Assembly (NCBI GenBank): GCA_027451785.1
Contig: DAIDIS010000079.1
Coordinates: 1-17,890 of the forward strand
Length of the DNA: 17,890 nt
Reading direction: 5' to 3'
From: Acidimicrobiales bacterium
GTDB taxonomy: Bacteria; Actinomycetota; Acidimicrobiia; Acidimicrobiales; JAKAVM01
Shown here piece after piece: positions 1 to 7,088 of this stretch. The first letter of the stretch is position 1. The number at the start of each line of letters is the position of its first letter. The notes under the pieces are model-generated. The model searched no databases. It was given only the letters and a program-made list of their open reading frames with translations, and was not told where the DNA came from. A program made the position numbers and the translations under genes.

Positions 1-2307
1 GTTCCCGGGTCAGGTACTGCGACAACACCCTTGGAATGTTTCGCTTACTTCCCCACCGCTTCGGTGGCCGGGCAGTTCACTGATGTAACCGTAAACGTAG
101 TCGGACGTGCTAACCCAATCAACAACTCTACGTGCAACGCGGACTCAACCTACACTGCCACCCAGATGCGGTTTTACGGTCTTACTGCGACCCTCAAGGA
201 AGAGCCGACGACAACCGCGAACATGGACAAGTACGCGTTGGACCAATACTTCTCGGTTGCAAACCCCCTGGTCTATTCGAGCGGGGCATCAGTCACCAAC
301 TGCGGCTACCACATCTATGATCGCAACCCCAACTACATGTACACGAATGGCGCGGGCACCGATGTCTCAGGGGCAGGAAACGAGTACGGACCCTCGCAGG
401 CTTACAACGCTTCAGGGTCCAACTCCAGCCAGGAATGTAACCTGACCGGCAACAAATTTCACGATGGCCAATTCTCTCAGGCCGACACCTTCAAAGGAAA
501 CGTCTACTCCAATGACGCCTATTACGTATGCACCCAGCCAACTCAATCGTCAAGTTACGCCTTTTATACCGGCGACAAATTTCAATCCAATCCTTCAACG
601 GGTACGGGCGATTGGGCGAATATCGGCTCTCCGTACGACAACAACGAGCCATCCTTCAACAGCACGACTACAGCCAATATGGGCCCTATTACAGTTGGAA
701 ACTTCCTATTCGGAGGCACCGTTTCCATCTCAGTGGTAGTCAACTCTACGGGTCCATGCCAGCCAAATACGACCCACTTACCCTCTACTCCTATATACGA
801 GCGACTGATTGTCCCGCCTCCATACACAGTCTCAGGATCATACGACGCGGGGGACTTAACCCTGAAACAGCTCTACAACGCCGCAAGCAACTCCAGCTAT
901 GCCGGCGGAGGCTGTGTATATACATTTGCGGGGGGTTACACTGCAGGTCGACTGGACACAACCGGGACCAACTTTGATAACTCAGACTCAGCTACCGGGT
1001 CGGTTCAGGCAAGTTCCAAAGTTGCCATCCCGAGCGCCAATACCGTCAAGATCACCTTTAACGCGGCCGGCGGAGCGACCATATCGGCCGGGACGGCAAA
1101 TCCGGCCAGCAGCGGAGATGCAGCTGATTGCTCTGCCTTGTCGGCAAACCCCAAGAACGGAGTCATTTACGTAAGGAACGGAGACGCAGAAGTACAGGGT
1201 GCGGTTAATGGACGATACACGGTGGTAGCCGCTGCAAACTCAGGCACCGGCTACACGACCGGGTCAGTCGATGGTGGCGGCGGAACCGGCGGAGGGCAGA
1301 GCGCAGATACAGGTGTCACCTCTGGATCCAACATTTGGATTCCTGCCAACATCACCTACCAGAATTGCGGTACTCCACCAAATCCAGCATGCACCTTAGA
1401 CGCCCTGAACTTGATCGCTCAGGACAATGTAGTAATTCAATACCCGCTCAACACGTCCACGGTAAAGGACGACCAATCCTACACGAATAGCAGCGCAAGC
1501 TTTGAGACGGAGACATTCGAACTCGAGGATTCGGCCTCTGCGCCGGTAACGACAATTGATGCCGCAATCGACGCTGTATGGGGGTCGTTCATGCTCTCCG
1601 ATTACGACTACTTCGGTAATGCAGAGCACTCCGACGGACTCGCCGACTATTCGGTAACGAGATCCGGTACCAATGACTCGACCCAGAAGTCATCGGCAAT
1701 CGGCGGCGACATGGACGACATAGGTGGAGCAGACCTGAACTTGGGGACGCAACCCGTAGGTGGCGGTTCTACAAGCGGCGGCGGGTGTAGCGCAACCTTA
1801 TACTGCAATGACAAGGACGAGGGGTCACTGAACTACCCGCTCAATATCTACGGCCCCGTTACTCAATTTTACTGGGGTCTTCTTTCCCACTTCGATTATG
1901 CCTATGGCACCGCTACCAATGGCACGGCTACGAATCAAGCGATAGCCACAGTTACAGTGTCCGGATCTGAATGCATTTTTGGCTTTTGCAGTCCGATCAA
2001 AGACACCTCAAGTGGGTACTATCAGGGCTTTTCGCCGTTCTATACCTGTACCAATGCCTTGACAGCTCCTTGCTCGCCGCTCAATCCGTTCGGCTCATAC
2101 TCCGCAAATACGCCAAACTCGAATCAAAGTCAATTCGGGGGGGGCTACTACAGCGTAACGTTCAACCAAGACGCCCACTTGGCCAATGTGCTCCCACCTT
2201 ATTCCGTGCAGTGGATCAAGAGCACCTACCAAGAAATTTTACCTTTGTGCCCCACCGGAACGACCTCCAGCGGCAGTGAAGTAAGCAATAATTGCCCGCA
2301 GCCATAA
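1..2307 (+). CDS. PilX-like large secreted pilus-associated protein, 5' end outside window
   Basis: The reading frame is open from base 1, so the TTG at 31 is probably not the start; 768 residues are visible before the TAA. The protein is rich in Ser, Thr, Asn, Gly and Tyr, with 18 cysteines and no internal membrane segment, which fits an exported protein. The stretch around 1147-1245 (GVIYVRNGDAEVQGAVNGRY) followed by a DALNLIAQDNVVI segment near 1399-1440 resembles the pattern seen in actinobacterial proteins annotated as PilX N-terminal-domain pilus assembly proteins. The early DKYALDQYF segment near 226-252 fits the same family. Two prepilin genes downstream support a minor-pilin role. 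The usual N-terminal prepilin helix would lie outside the window. A run of eight G sits at 2137-2144. The family call is by pattern memory and moderately sure. Confidence 0.6.
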   Translation, partial: VPGSGTATTPLECFAYFPTASVAGQFTDVTVNVVGRANPINNSTCNADSTYTATQMRFYGLTATLKEEPTTTANMDKYALDQYFSVANPLVYSSGASVTNCGYHIYDRNPNYMYTNGAGTDVSGAGNEYGPSQAYNASGSNSSQECNLTGNKFHDGQFSQADTFKGNVYSNDAYYVCTQPTQSSSYAFYTGDKFQSNPSTGTGDWANIGSPYDNNEPSFNSTTTANMGPITVGNFLFGGTVSISVVVNSTGPCQPNTTHLPSTPIYERLIVPPPYTVSGSYDAGDLTLKQLYNAASNSSYAGGGCVYTFAGGYTAGRLDTTGTNFDNSDSATGSVQASSKVAIPSANTVKITFNAAGGATISAGTANPASSGDAADCSALSANPKNGVIYVRNGDAEVQGAVNGRYTVVAAANSGTGYTTGSVDGGGGTGGGQSADTGVTSGSNIWIPANITYQNCGTPPNPACTLDALNLIAQDNVVIQYPLNTSTVKDDQSYTNSSASFETETFELEDSASAPVTTIDAAIDAVWGSFMLSDYDYFGNAEHSDGLADYSVTRSGTNDSTQKSSAIGGDMDDIGGADLNLGTQPVGGGSTSGGGCSATLYCNDKDEGSLNYPLNIYGPVTQFYWGLLSHFDYAYGTATNGTATNQAIATVTVSGSECIFGFCSPIKDTSSGYYQGFSPFYTCTNALTAPCSPLNPFGSYSANTPNSNQSQFGGGYYSVTFNQDAHLANVLPPYSVQWIKSTYQEILPLCPTGTTSSGSEVSNNCPQP

Positions 2308-2343
2308 TGATGACATTTCGGGTTAACTTCCGGGTTCGGTCTG

Positions 2344-3243
2344 GTGCCTTCTAAGACCTCGTCGCCGTCAATCGCTTGGCGAACGGGACCATACTTGGCC
2401 ATTTTCGTAACGGTGACGGCGTTGATATTGTTTGGAGCATGGGCTCTGGAATTGAGTCGCTCCCAAGACCGGCTGAAGCCCAGATCGACCTCGCTGGCAA
2501 TGGAACTTGCACCTAAGCCGATCAACCAGTCAATAGCCTCAGAGCTGATAAAGGCCGGCAAGCTTGAGCTCGCACGGGAAATTCGCAGCCCGCTGTCGAC
2601 ATCAGTCAAGAAGCTCAACTACGACAAGCCACTACAGTTGGGCGGGAAACCGGAGATTCTCTATTTCGGGGCCGAGTACTGTCCATTCTCGGCTGCGCAG
2701 CGTTGGGCGCTGGTAATAGCTCTCGATCGTTTCGGTAAGTTCAGTGGTCTTAGAGAAATCTCATCGTCGCCAAAGGACGTATTCCCCAACACAGCGACAT
2801 TTACCTTCTACGGTGCTTCATACAAGAGCAAATACGTGGCCTTCGATATGGTCGAACAGTTCTCCAATGTCCCGATCGAATACCACCACCAAGTCGGGTA
2901 CGTACAGATCGAGCAGCCAACCGACCAAGAAGAGCATCTTTACAATACGCTGAGCAACTCGCCTTACACTCCCGATACTGCCCAACCTGGCTCAATACCG
3001 CTCTTGGACTACGGCAATCGCTTTATATCGGTCGGCTCAAGTTTCAGCCCCGGACTCATCCAAGGACGCACCATCGGCTCAATCGCCAAGTCATTGGCCA
3101 CCGACGCCAAAGATGCGGGGACGATTGCGATTGCGTCAACGGCAAACAATATTACCGCGGCAGTCTGCGCACTCACCGGCGATACGCCTGCGAGAGTCTG
3201 CGAGACTCCTGGGGTGACTGCAGCAAAGGGTGCAATTGATTGA
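2344..3243 (+). CDS. DUF929 family membrane-anchored thioredoxin-fold protein
   Basis: This 299-residue protein starts at GTG, 36 bases after the PilX-like gene; no clear ribosome site is seen, so coupling is possible. Residues about 16-36 form a single N-terminal membrane segment, placing the rest outside the membrane. The segment LYFGAEYCPFSAAQRWALV (106-124) is the hallmark of DUF929, a thioredoxin-like family with a CPxC-type site. Here the site reads C113-P-F-S116, so the second cysteine is a serine. The IPLLDYGNRF stretch with Pro219 resembles the cis-proline region. Two further cysteines, C275 and C286, lie near the C-terminus. Its position among Cys-containing pilins suggests a part in thiol exchange or folding of exported pilins; that role is inference, while the family call is fairly sure. 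Confidence 0.75.
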   Translation: MPSKTSSPSIAWRTGPYLAIFVTVTALILFGAWALELSRSQDRLKPRSTSLAMELAPKPINQSIASELIKAGKLELAREIRSPLSTSVKKLNYDKPLQLGGKPEILYFGAEYCPFSAAQRWALVIALDRFGKFSGLREISSSPKDVFPNTATFTFYGASYKSKYVAFDMVEQFSNVPIEYHHQVGYVQIEQPTDQEEHLYNTLSNSPYTPDTAQPGSIPLLDYGNRFISVGSSFSPGLIQGRTIGSIAKSLATDAKDAGTIAIASTANNITAAVCALTGDTPARVCETPGVTAAKGAID

Positions 3244-3677
3244 CAGGCATCGGCTGACGGCGCCGATCCTGGTTCTGGATCTTCGTTAGTAGGTGCGGGT
3301 TCTCTTAGTGTGCGCAAACAGGGGTGGACACTGTTGCAGCGTGTGCGGTGACGATCGTGGTCGAAGAAGTGCTCGCCGACACGACGTTGAATGCACTCGA
3401 CCCCCCACTACCCGAACACGCGGAAACCAACAATCCAACAGCTATTGCTGCTGCCCCCGACAACACACGCCATCTCCTGGGTATGCTCATGCTTCAATCT
3501 TCGTCACTCTATGCGGTTATCTTGAGGGAATTCTTGGGAGCCAGTGATTCTACGCATTCAGTTTCCGGCATTTGTTGCCGAAAAACACAATGTTGATCTC
3601 TGAAAGTGACGGCTAGCGAAGGGCCGCCAAAAGAATGGGCCGCGAAGTGTGGTTGCCCATGGCACAAGGAGCACGAG
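3244..3677. other. Intergenic stretch between DUF929 gene and PilV-like gene
   Basis: This stretch holds only the possible minus-strand lipoprotein frame (3305-3490). A small inverted repeat, ATCGGC / GCCGAT, at 3248-3266 follows the DUF929 stop codon but has no T-run, so termination there is doubtful. A second small inverted repeat, CGGC / GCCG, at 3566-3580 is followed by A5 on the plus strand and does not look like a terminator. The prepilin pair downstream may have its own promoter here, but no convincing -35/-10 pair was found. Confidence 0.5.
3305..3490 (-). CDS. Possible small lipoprotein (61 aa)
   Basis: A minus-strand frame with an ATG start and TAA stop encodes 61 residues. It begins with a textbook lipoprotein signal: basic n-region (MSIPRRWR), hydrophobic core (residues 10-22), and lipobox V-S-A-C with the lipidated Cys at residue 25. 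The mature part would be only 37 residues, Ser/Thr/Val-rich and without a recognised domain. The ribosome site is weak (GAAG only), and the frame sits opposite to the pilin genes in an otherwise empty 434-base gap. It could be a genuine short lipopeptide, the decayed start of a larger lipoprotein, or chance. The signal quality is the only evidence. Confidence 0.4.
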   Translation of the reverse strand: MSIPRRWRVLSGAAAIAVGLLVSACSGSGGSSAFNVVSASTSSTTIVTAHAATVSTPVCAH

Positions 3678-4412
3678 ATGCCGCAACGACGACATCTGAT
3701 TGCGAGGTCGGGGGGAATGAAGCCAGCCAGAGGAGCAGCGCGAAAAATCACACTCCAAGAAATTGTCCCGCATCCTGCGACTTTGCAGTCGCCCTGCCAT
3801 AGGTCGGCCCGCAGAGTTATAGATAAACTCAAGCACAGAGCGGCAGCCGAGAGCGGAATCGGCGTCGTCGAAGTAATTATCGCGATAACGATTCTCGTGC
3901 TCGTATCGATGTCGGTTCTTCAGAATTCCGAGAAGGGCATTTCCACCTCGGCTGAACTTCAAGGCAAGACAGAGGCAATAGGGCTGGCGAATCAGGAGCT
4001 CAATCAGCTCTATTCAGTAATGAGCACCGAGCCGTCGATTGCCCCGCCTTCAGGCTCCGGAAGTTCGACGAACGCGTTTCCGTGGCCTTTTGGAAGCTGC
4101 TCGGGTTCGTCGCCGTATGTTTGTTCACTCTTGGCGGCGGCTCAAGCCAGCTCTTATCCGCAGTCCATCACCATTCAAAGCGGTTCCGGGGACACCCAGC
4201 AAAACCTCACCTACGCTCTTACAACTCAAGGGCAGTGGGAGTGCCCAACCAGCAACAGCCAGAACCCGACCCCCGTGTTCGTGGTCTCGGTGAGCGTCTC
4301 ATGGACGGGAATGGGTTCAATGGCGAATTATCCGGCACAGAGTTCGGAGTCGATAGCACCTCCCGTGGGTGCGGCAACTCCTTGTGCCTGCCTACCCGCG
4401 TCCAGCTGTTGA
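3678..4412 (+). CDS. Type IV prepilin, PilV-like minor pilin
   Basis: The segment ESG/IGVVEVIIAITILVLVSMSV (residues 58-80) is a type IV prepilin N-terminus. It has Gly at -1 (G60), Glu at +5 (E65) and a hydrophobic helix of about 18 residues, so a PilD-type peptidase should process it. The ATG at 3678 is chosen because AAGGAG (3666-3671) lies six bases upstream. It gives 244 residues and an unusually long 60-residue basic leader. ATG 3717 (47-residue leader) or TTG 3783 (25-residue leader, no ribosome site) are alternatives. The mature part has six cysteines, including a C-terminal cluster (C236, C238, C244), and the low-complexity Ser/Gly/Pro content common in actinobacterial minor pilins. 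It lies 71 bases before a second prepilin gene. PilV-like is a positional label; the prepilin call is firm. Confidence 0.8.
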   Translation: MPQRRHLIARSGGMKPARGAARKITLQEIVPHPATLQSPCHRSARRVIDKLKHRAAAESGIGVVEVIIAITILVLVSMSVLQNSEKGISTSAELQGKTEAIGLANQELNQLYSVMSTEPSIAPPSGSGSSTNAFPWPFGSCSGSSPYVCSLLAAAQASSYPQSITIQSGSGDTQQNLTYALTTQGQWECPTSNSQNPTPVFVVSVSVSWTGMGSMANYPAQSSESIAPPVGAATPCACLPASSC

Positions 4413-4483
4413 GAAAACTCGGGTAGTCCTTGCGTTTCCTGGAGCCACAAAAGTCAACGGGGGGAAGTAGCCGGAGGAGCTGC

Positions 4484-5314
4484 ATGAAAAATCGCGAACT
4501 TGGGGCAGTGAGTGTGTTGGAGCTGGCTGTTGCGATGGCACTGATGACCTTGGTCGGCTCGGGTGTCGTTCTATTAGTGAGCAACCTTTCCAGCGCCACC
4601 AATAACGTCACCGGACGCACTCACGAGCTCCAACAGGCCCAAATCGTAGCCAGCCAATTTCAGAACATGCTTGTCCAAGCGGCCTGCAACTCGGCCATCA
4701 ACTCAGCCTGCTCTACGCCCACAGTCTCAGGCCAGGCCGATGTGATCGCCTACGGCAACTCGTCGGTTCTCAACTATTACGTCGGGACCAAGTGCTACTC
4801 GGCGGGCTTGACTGCGACCTCCCATAAAACCGCCTTCGGGTTAACTGCCTATGACTTCATCGATGGGCAAGTAGCGGACTCATCCTTAGGTACATATTGC
4901 GGATCTGTCACCGGAGGAACGGCAACCCCAACCCCCGTACCGACATCCGGGACCTATTTTGCGTATGACGTAACCAGCCTCACGTTCACTTACTACGACT
5001 CAAACGGTTCGTGCGCCAATAACACCGGTTCAAATAGTTACTCGGACATTGACGGGAGCGATGGAGACAGTATCGCCTCCGACTCCGACAACGAGTCCGC
5101 GACGGGCGGCGAGTCCAACAATATTGTCACGGTCGGCTTGAAACTCACGATCCAGGAATCAGCTACAGCTCCGCAGGTTACCTACCAGACGTGTGTCTAC
5201 CTTCCCAACTCCTACGCATCCAACATTTGTGTGCCCGCCGCCTACGTTATGCCCTTGCACGGAGGCAACCACGCTTCAAAGCCGGAAGTGGTCGGTCGAA
5301 TAGAAGGCTGCTGA
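4484..5314 (+). CDS. Type IV prepilin, PilW-like minor pilin
   Basis: The start is ATG 4484, preceded by a strong GGAGGAG site (4473-4479). The 276-residue product opens with the short leader MKNRELGA and the hydrophobic stretch VSVLELAVAMALMTLVGSGVV, a type IV prepilin signal. If cleavage follows Ala8, Glu13 falls at +5; if it follows Gly7, Glu is at +6. Eight cysteines are present. Residues 188-204 form an acidic loop, DIDGSDGDSI followed by ASDSDNE, reminiscent of calcium-binding D-x-D-x-S/D-G loops. The region is otherwise Ser/Thr/Asn-rich and secreted. Together with the PilV-like and PilX-like genes this forms a minor-pilin set that probably primes or caps a type IV pilus. The assembly ATPase and platform genes are not in the window. 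Confidence 0.8.
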   Translation: MKNRELGAVSVLELAVAMALMTLVGSGVVLLVSNLSSATNNVTGRTHELQQAQIVASQFQNMLVQAACNSAINSACSTPTVSGQADVIAYGNSSVLNYYVGTKCYSAGLTATSHKTAFGLTAYDFIDGQVADSSLGTYCGSVTGGTATPTPVPTSGTYFAYDVTSLTFTYYDSNGSCANNTGSNSYSDIDGSDGDSIASDSDNESATGGESNNIVTVGLKLTIQESATAPQVTYQTCVYLPNSYASNICVPAAYVMPLHGGNHASKPEVVGRIEGC

Positions 5315-5400
5315 TCACGGCCTAGGGTCAGGCAACAACCGGTCTTGGCAAGCAGCAACCGGCGCCCACAAGGTTTCGATGAGAGGACTGTTGATCTCCC

Positions 5401-5433
5401 TCGGAGCCAGAGTTAGTTATCGGAGCCAGAGTT
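5401..5433. repeat. 14-base direct repeat, two copies
   Basis: TCGGAGCCAGAGTT occurs at 5401-5414 and again at 5420-5433, a period of 19 bases. It lies between the convergent PilW-like and pseudokinase genes, just before a hairpin. No function is assigned. Confidence 0.7.
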
Positions 5434-5443
5434 CGATATCTAT

Positions 5444-5468
5444 GCGAGAGTCGGGGTCTGGCTCTCGC
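5444..5468. terminator. Candidate bidirectional terminator hairpin
   Basis: GCGAGAG (5444-5450) pairs with CTCTCGC (5462-5468). A T-G wobble and a C-G pair extend the stem inward to nine pairs, leaving a seven-base loop. It lies between two convergent genes, where transcription from both sides should end. There is no clear T-run on either strand, so factor-independent termination would be weak. Confidence 0.4.
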
Positions 5469-5492
5469 CAAGGAGCCCGGGTTTCACAATTC

Positions 5493-7088
5493 TCATCCCT
5501 GGTATGGAGAATAAACCAAGAGAACAAGGCCATCGCTCAAAATCTGCGACCCAGTCCAAGTGTATTGGTCCGTCACGTCCGGATAAGTACAACTCCCGGC
5601 ACTTCCTCCCGCCGTCGATTCAGTTGAACTTGACGGGCATTGCCGGTAGGTCAAGGTCGCAGACTCAGGCGTTTGGGACGTGATAGTCACCCCAAGGACG
5701 TTCTTCGAGGTGGTTGGTCCTTGCATCGCATTGTTGACGAACGGAAACGCCTTGAAGCAATCAGGAACGGCAGCACCTGTGGAGGATAGGCAAATACCAA
5801 TGACCAATCGGAAGGGACCTGGCTGTCCCGCTTCCTCCTGGGAGTTAAGCGCCTGATAACCGAGCGCCTTTAGATCAGTGGTTGCGGCCATAGCGTTAAA
5901 GGCGCCGGCAGCCGAGGTTGAGGTTCCTGAGTTGCCTTTCATGCCGCCGCTACCGGAGGGAGAGCCGGACGCACCTCCCCCATGGTTTACCCCTCCGCTC
6001 CCGCCTGAGGGTGAAGAGCCTGACCCTGAGGGGCTCGCGCCAGTCATACCCCGAGGTTGCCCCGAGACGCCTTGGGACATAGATCCTTGTGACGGGTTGC
6101 CCGAACCCACGGATCCTCCTTTCGCGCTACCGGCCGTCAAATCATGAAGCCCAACCGCCCCGGCCAAGACAATCACCGCAATCGCTAACGCCAACCCTGC
6201 AATTCTTACTAACTGCTTTGCCGTCAAAGGATCACGTTTGCTCGGCTGCCTATCTCCTTGTGCGGGTCTTGGCGAAACCATCGGACTACCTGTAACCGTC
6301 TCAACGAACTCGTCAACTGAGCGCTGCCTTGAAAGCGGATCCTTCTCAAGAGCCTTGGTGATCGCAGCCTTCACACCCGGAGGAGTCGAGGTCGAAGAAA
6401 TAGCATCGAGCCTTGGGTTTTCGGTTCGGTGAGATCTGAGCAACTCCGCCGCACTGCCTCCTGAAAATGGTGGTCTACCCGTCATGCAGTACATGACCAG
6501 GCACCCCAATGAGTAGACATCGCCGGCCGGGGTAGGACGCATTTCGTTGGCAACTTCGGGGGAGGTGCAATAGGCCAACGACTTAGGTATATCTTCCACA
6601 CCGGCGCGCTCAAGCGCGTGAATCGGCATTGACATCCCGAAGCCCGAAACCTTGGTTCCACCCGCAGCTCCGAACACGACCGAAGAAGGCGACAGGTTCC
6701 CATGAGTGATGCCGATCGAGTGTGCGTGGGTCAAGGCAATTCCCGCATCGTCCGCCAATAGCCTGGCTGTAGCGAGCCCTAGGCCAGGGCGATCGCCCAT
6801 TCGCTCTTCCAGAGTCTCTCCTGGGAACCATTCCGTGACGAGATACAGGCCCCTTTCTTCGATTCCTCTATCCAGTACCGCCAAAACGTTCGGGTGGTTG
6901 AGCGCTTGTGCCAGCCTCGCCTGGGTCTCGAAATTGTCGGCAAAGCGGGCATCCTTGGAGAGAGCAGGGCTAAGTATCTGTACCGCAACTTGCCGACCCT
7001 GCTCAGTATCGTGAGATTTCCAGACCGTCGAGATGACCGACTTGGAGTATCGCTCCTCAAGCTCATACCTTCCCGCAAAAAGGTTCAC
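5493..7088 (-). CDS. Transmembrane pseudokinase (Ser/Thr kinase homologue lacking catalytic residues)
   Basis: The start is GTG 7088, which overlaps the upstream stop as GTGA and gives 531 residues. Residues 7-265 follow the bacterial PknB-type kinase fold, for example YELEERY, LNHPNVL, YLVTEWFPGETL, GDVYSLGCLVMYCMTGRPPF. The catalytic positions are replaced. The glycine loop is lost, the beta-3 Lys is Gln37 (VAVQ), and the helix-C Glu is Gln56. HRD is H129-G-N131, the following Lys and Asn are Ser133 and Ser136, and DFG is G149-F-G. Phosphotransfer is therefore very unlikely. A membrane segment spans about 295-315. A Gly/Ser-rich linker (321-395) and an exterior domain with four cysteines (C433, C444, C484, C500) follow. 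That domain vaguely resembles the LppP/LprE lipoprotein family, which is uncertain. It is co-transcribed with the GH43 gene, so it may sense or scaffold at the wall. Confidence 0.85.
   Translation of the reverse strand: MNLFAGRYELEERYSKSVISTVWKSHDTEQGRQVAVQILSPALSKDARFADNFETQARLAQALNHPNVLAVLDRGIEERGLYLVTEWFPGETLEERMGDRPGLGLATARLLADDAGIALTHAHSIGITHGNLSPSSVVFGAAGGTKVSGFGMSMPIHALERAGVEDIPKSLAYCTSPEVANEMRPTPAGDVYSLGCLVMYCMTGRPPFSGGSAAELLRSHRTENPRLDAISSTSTPPGVKAAITKALEKDPLSRQRSVDEFVETVTGSPMVSPRPAQGDRQPSKRDPLTAKQLVRIAGLALAIAVIVLAGAVGLHDLTAGSAKGGSVGSGNPSQGSMSQGVSGQPRGMTGASPSGSGSSPSGGSGGVNHGGGASGSPSGSGGMKGNSGTSTSAAGAFNAMAATTDLKALGYQALNSQEEAGQPGPFRLVIGICLSSTGAAVPDCFKAFPFVNNAMQGPTTSKNVLGVTITSQTPESATLTYRQCPSSSTESTAGGSAGSCTYPDVTDQYTWTGSQILSDGLVLLVYSPYQG

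Noticed and set aside
3559..3568. Ten-base partial match to the crgA-trpG repeat on the minus strand (CCGGAAACTG)
   Set aside because: The match stops after ten bases, sits in an unrelated context and is within chance for a window of this size.
3566..3585. Hairpin CGGC/GCCG followed by A5
   Set aside because: The four-pair stem is followed by A on the plus strand and preceded by T on the minus strand, the wrong order for an intrinsic terminator on either strand.
3324..3596. Plus-strand frame of 90 codons in the gap before the PilV-like gene
   Set aside because: No ribosome site, no domain, and its composition is explained as the complement of the minus-strand lipoprotein frame plus chance.
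5878..6147. Pro-rich plus-strand frame opposite the pseudokinase
   Set aside because: It is the complement of the Gly/Ser-rich linker and has no ribosome site; typical shadow frame.
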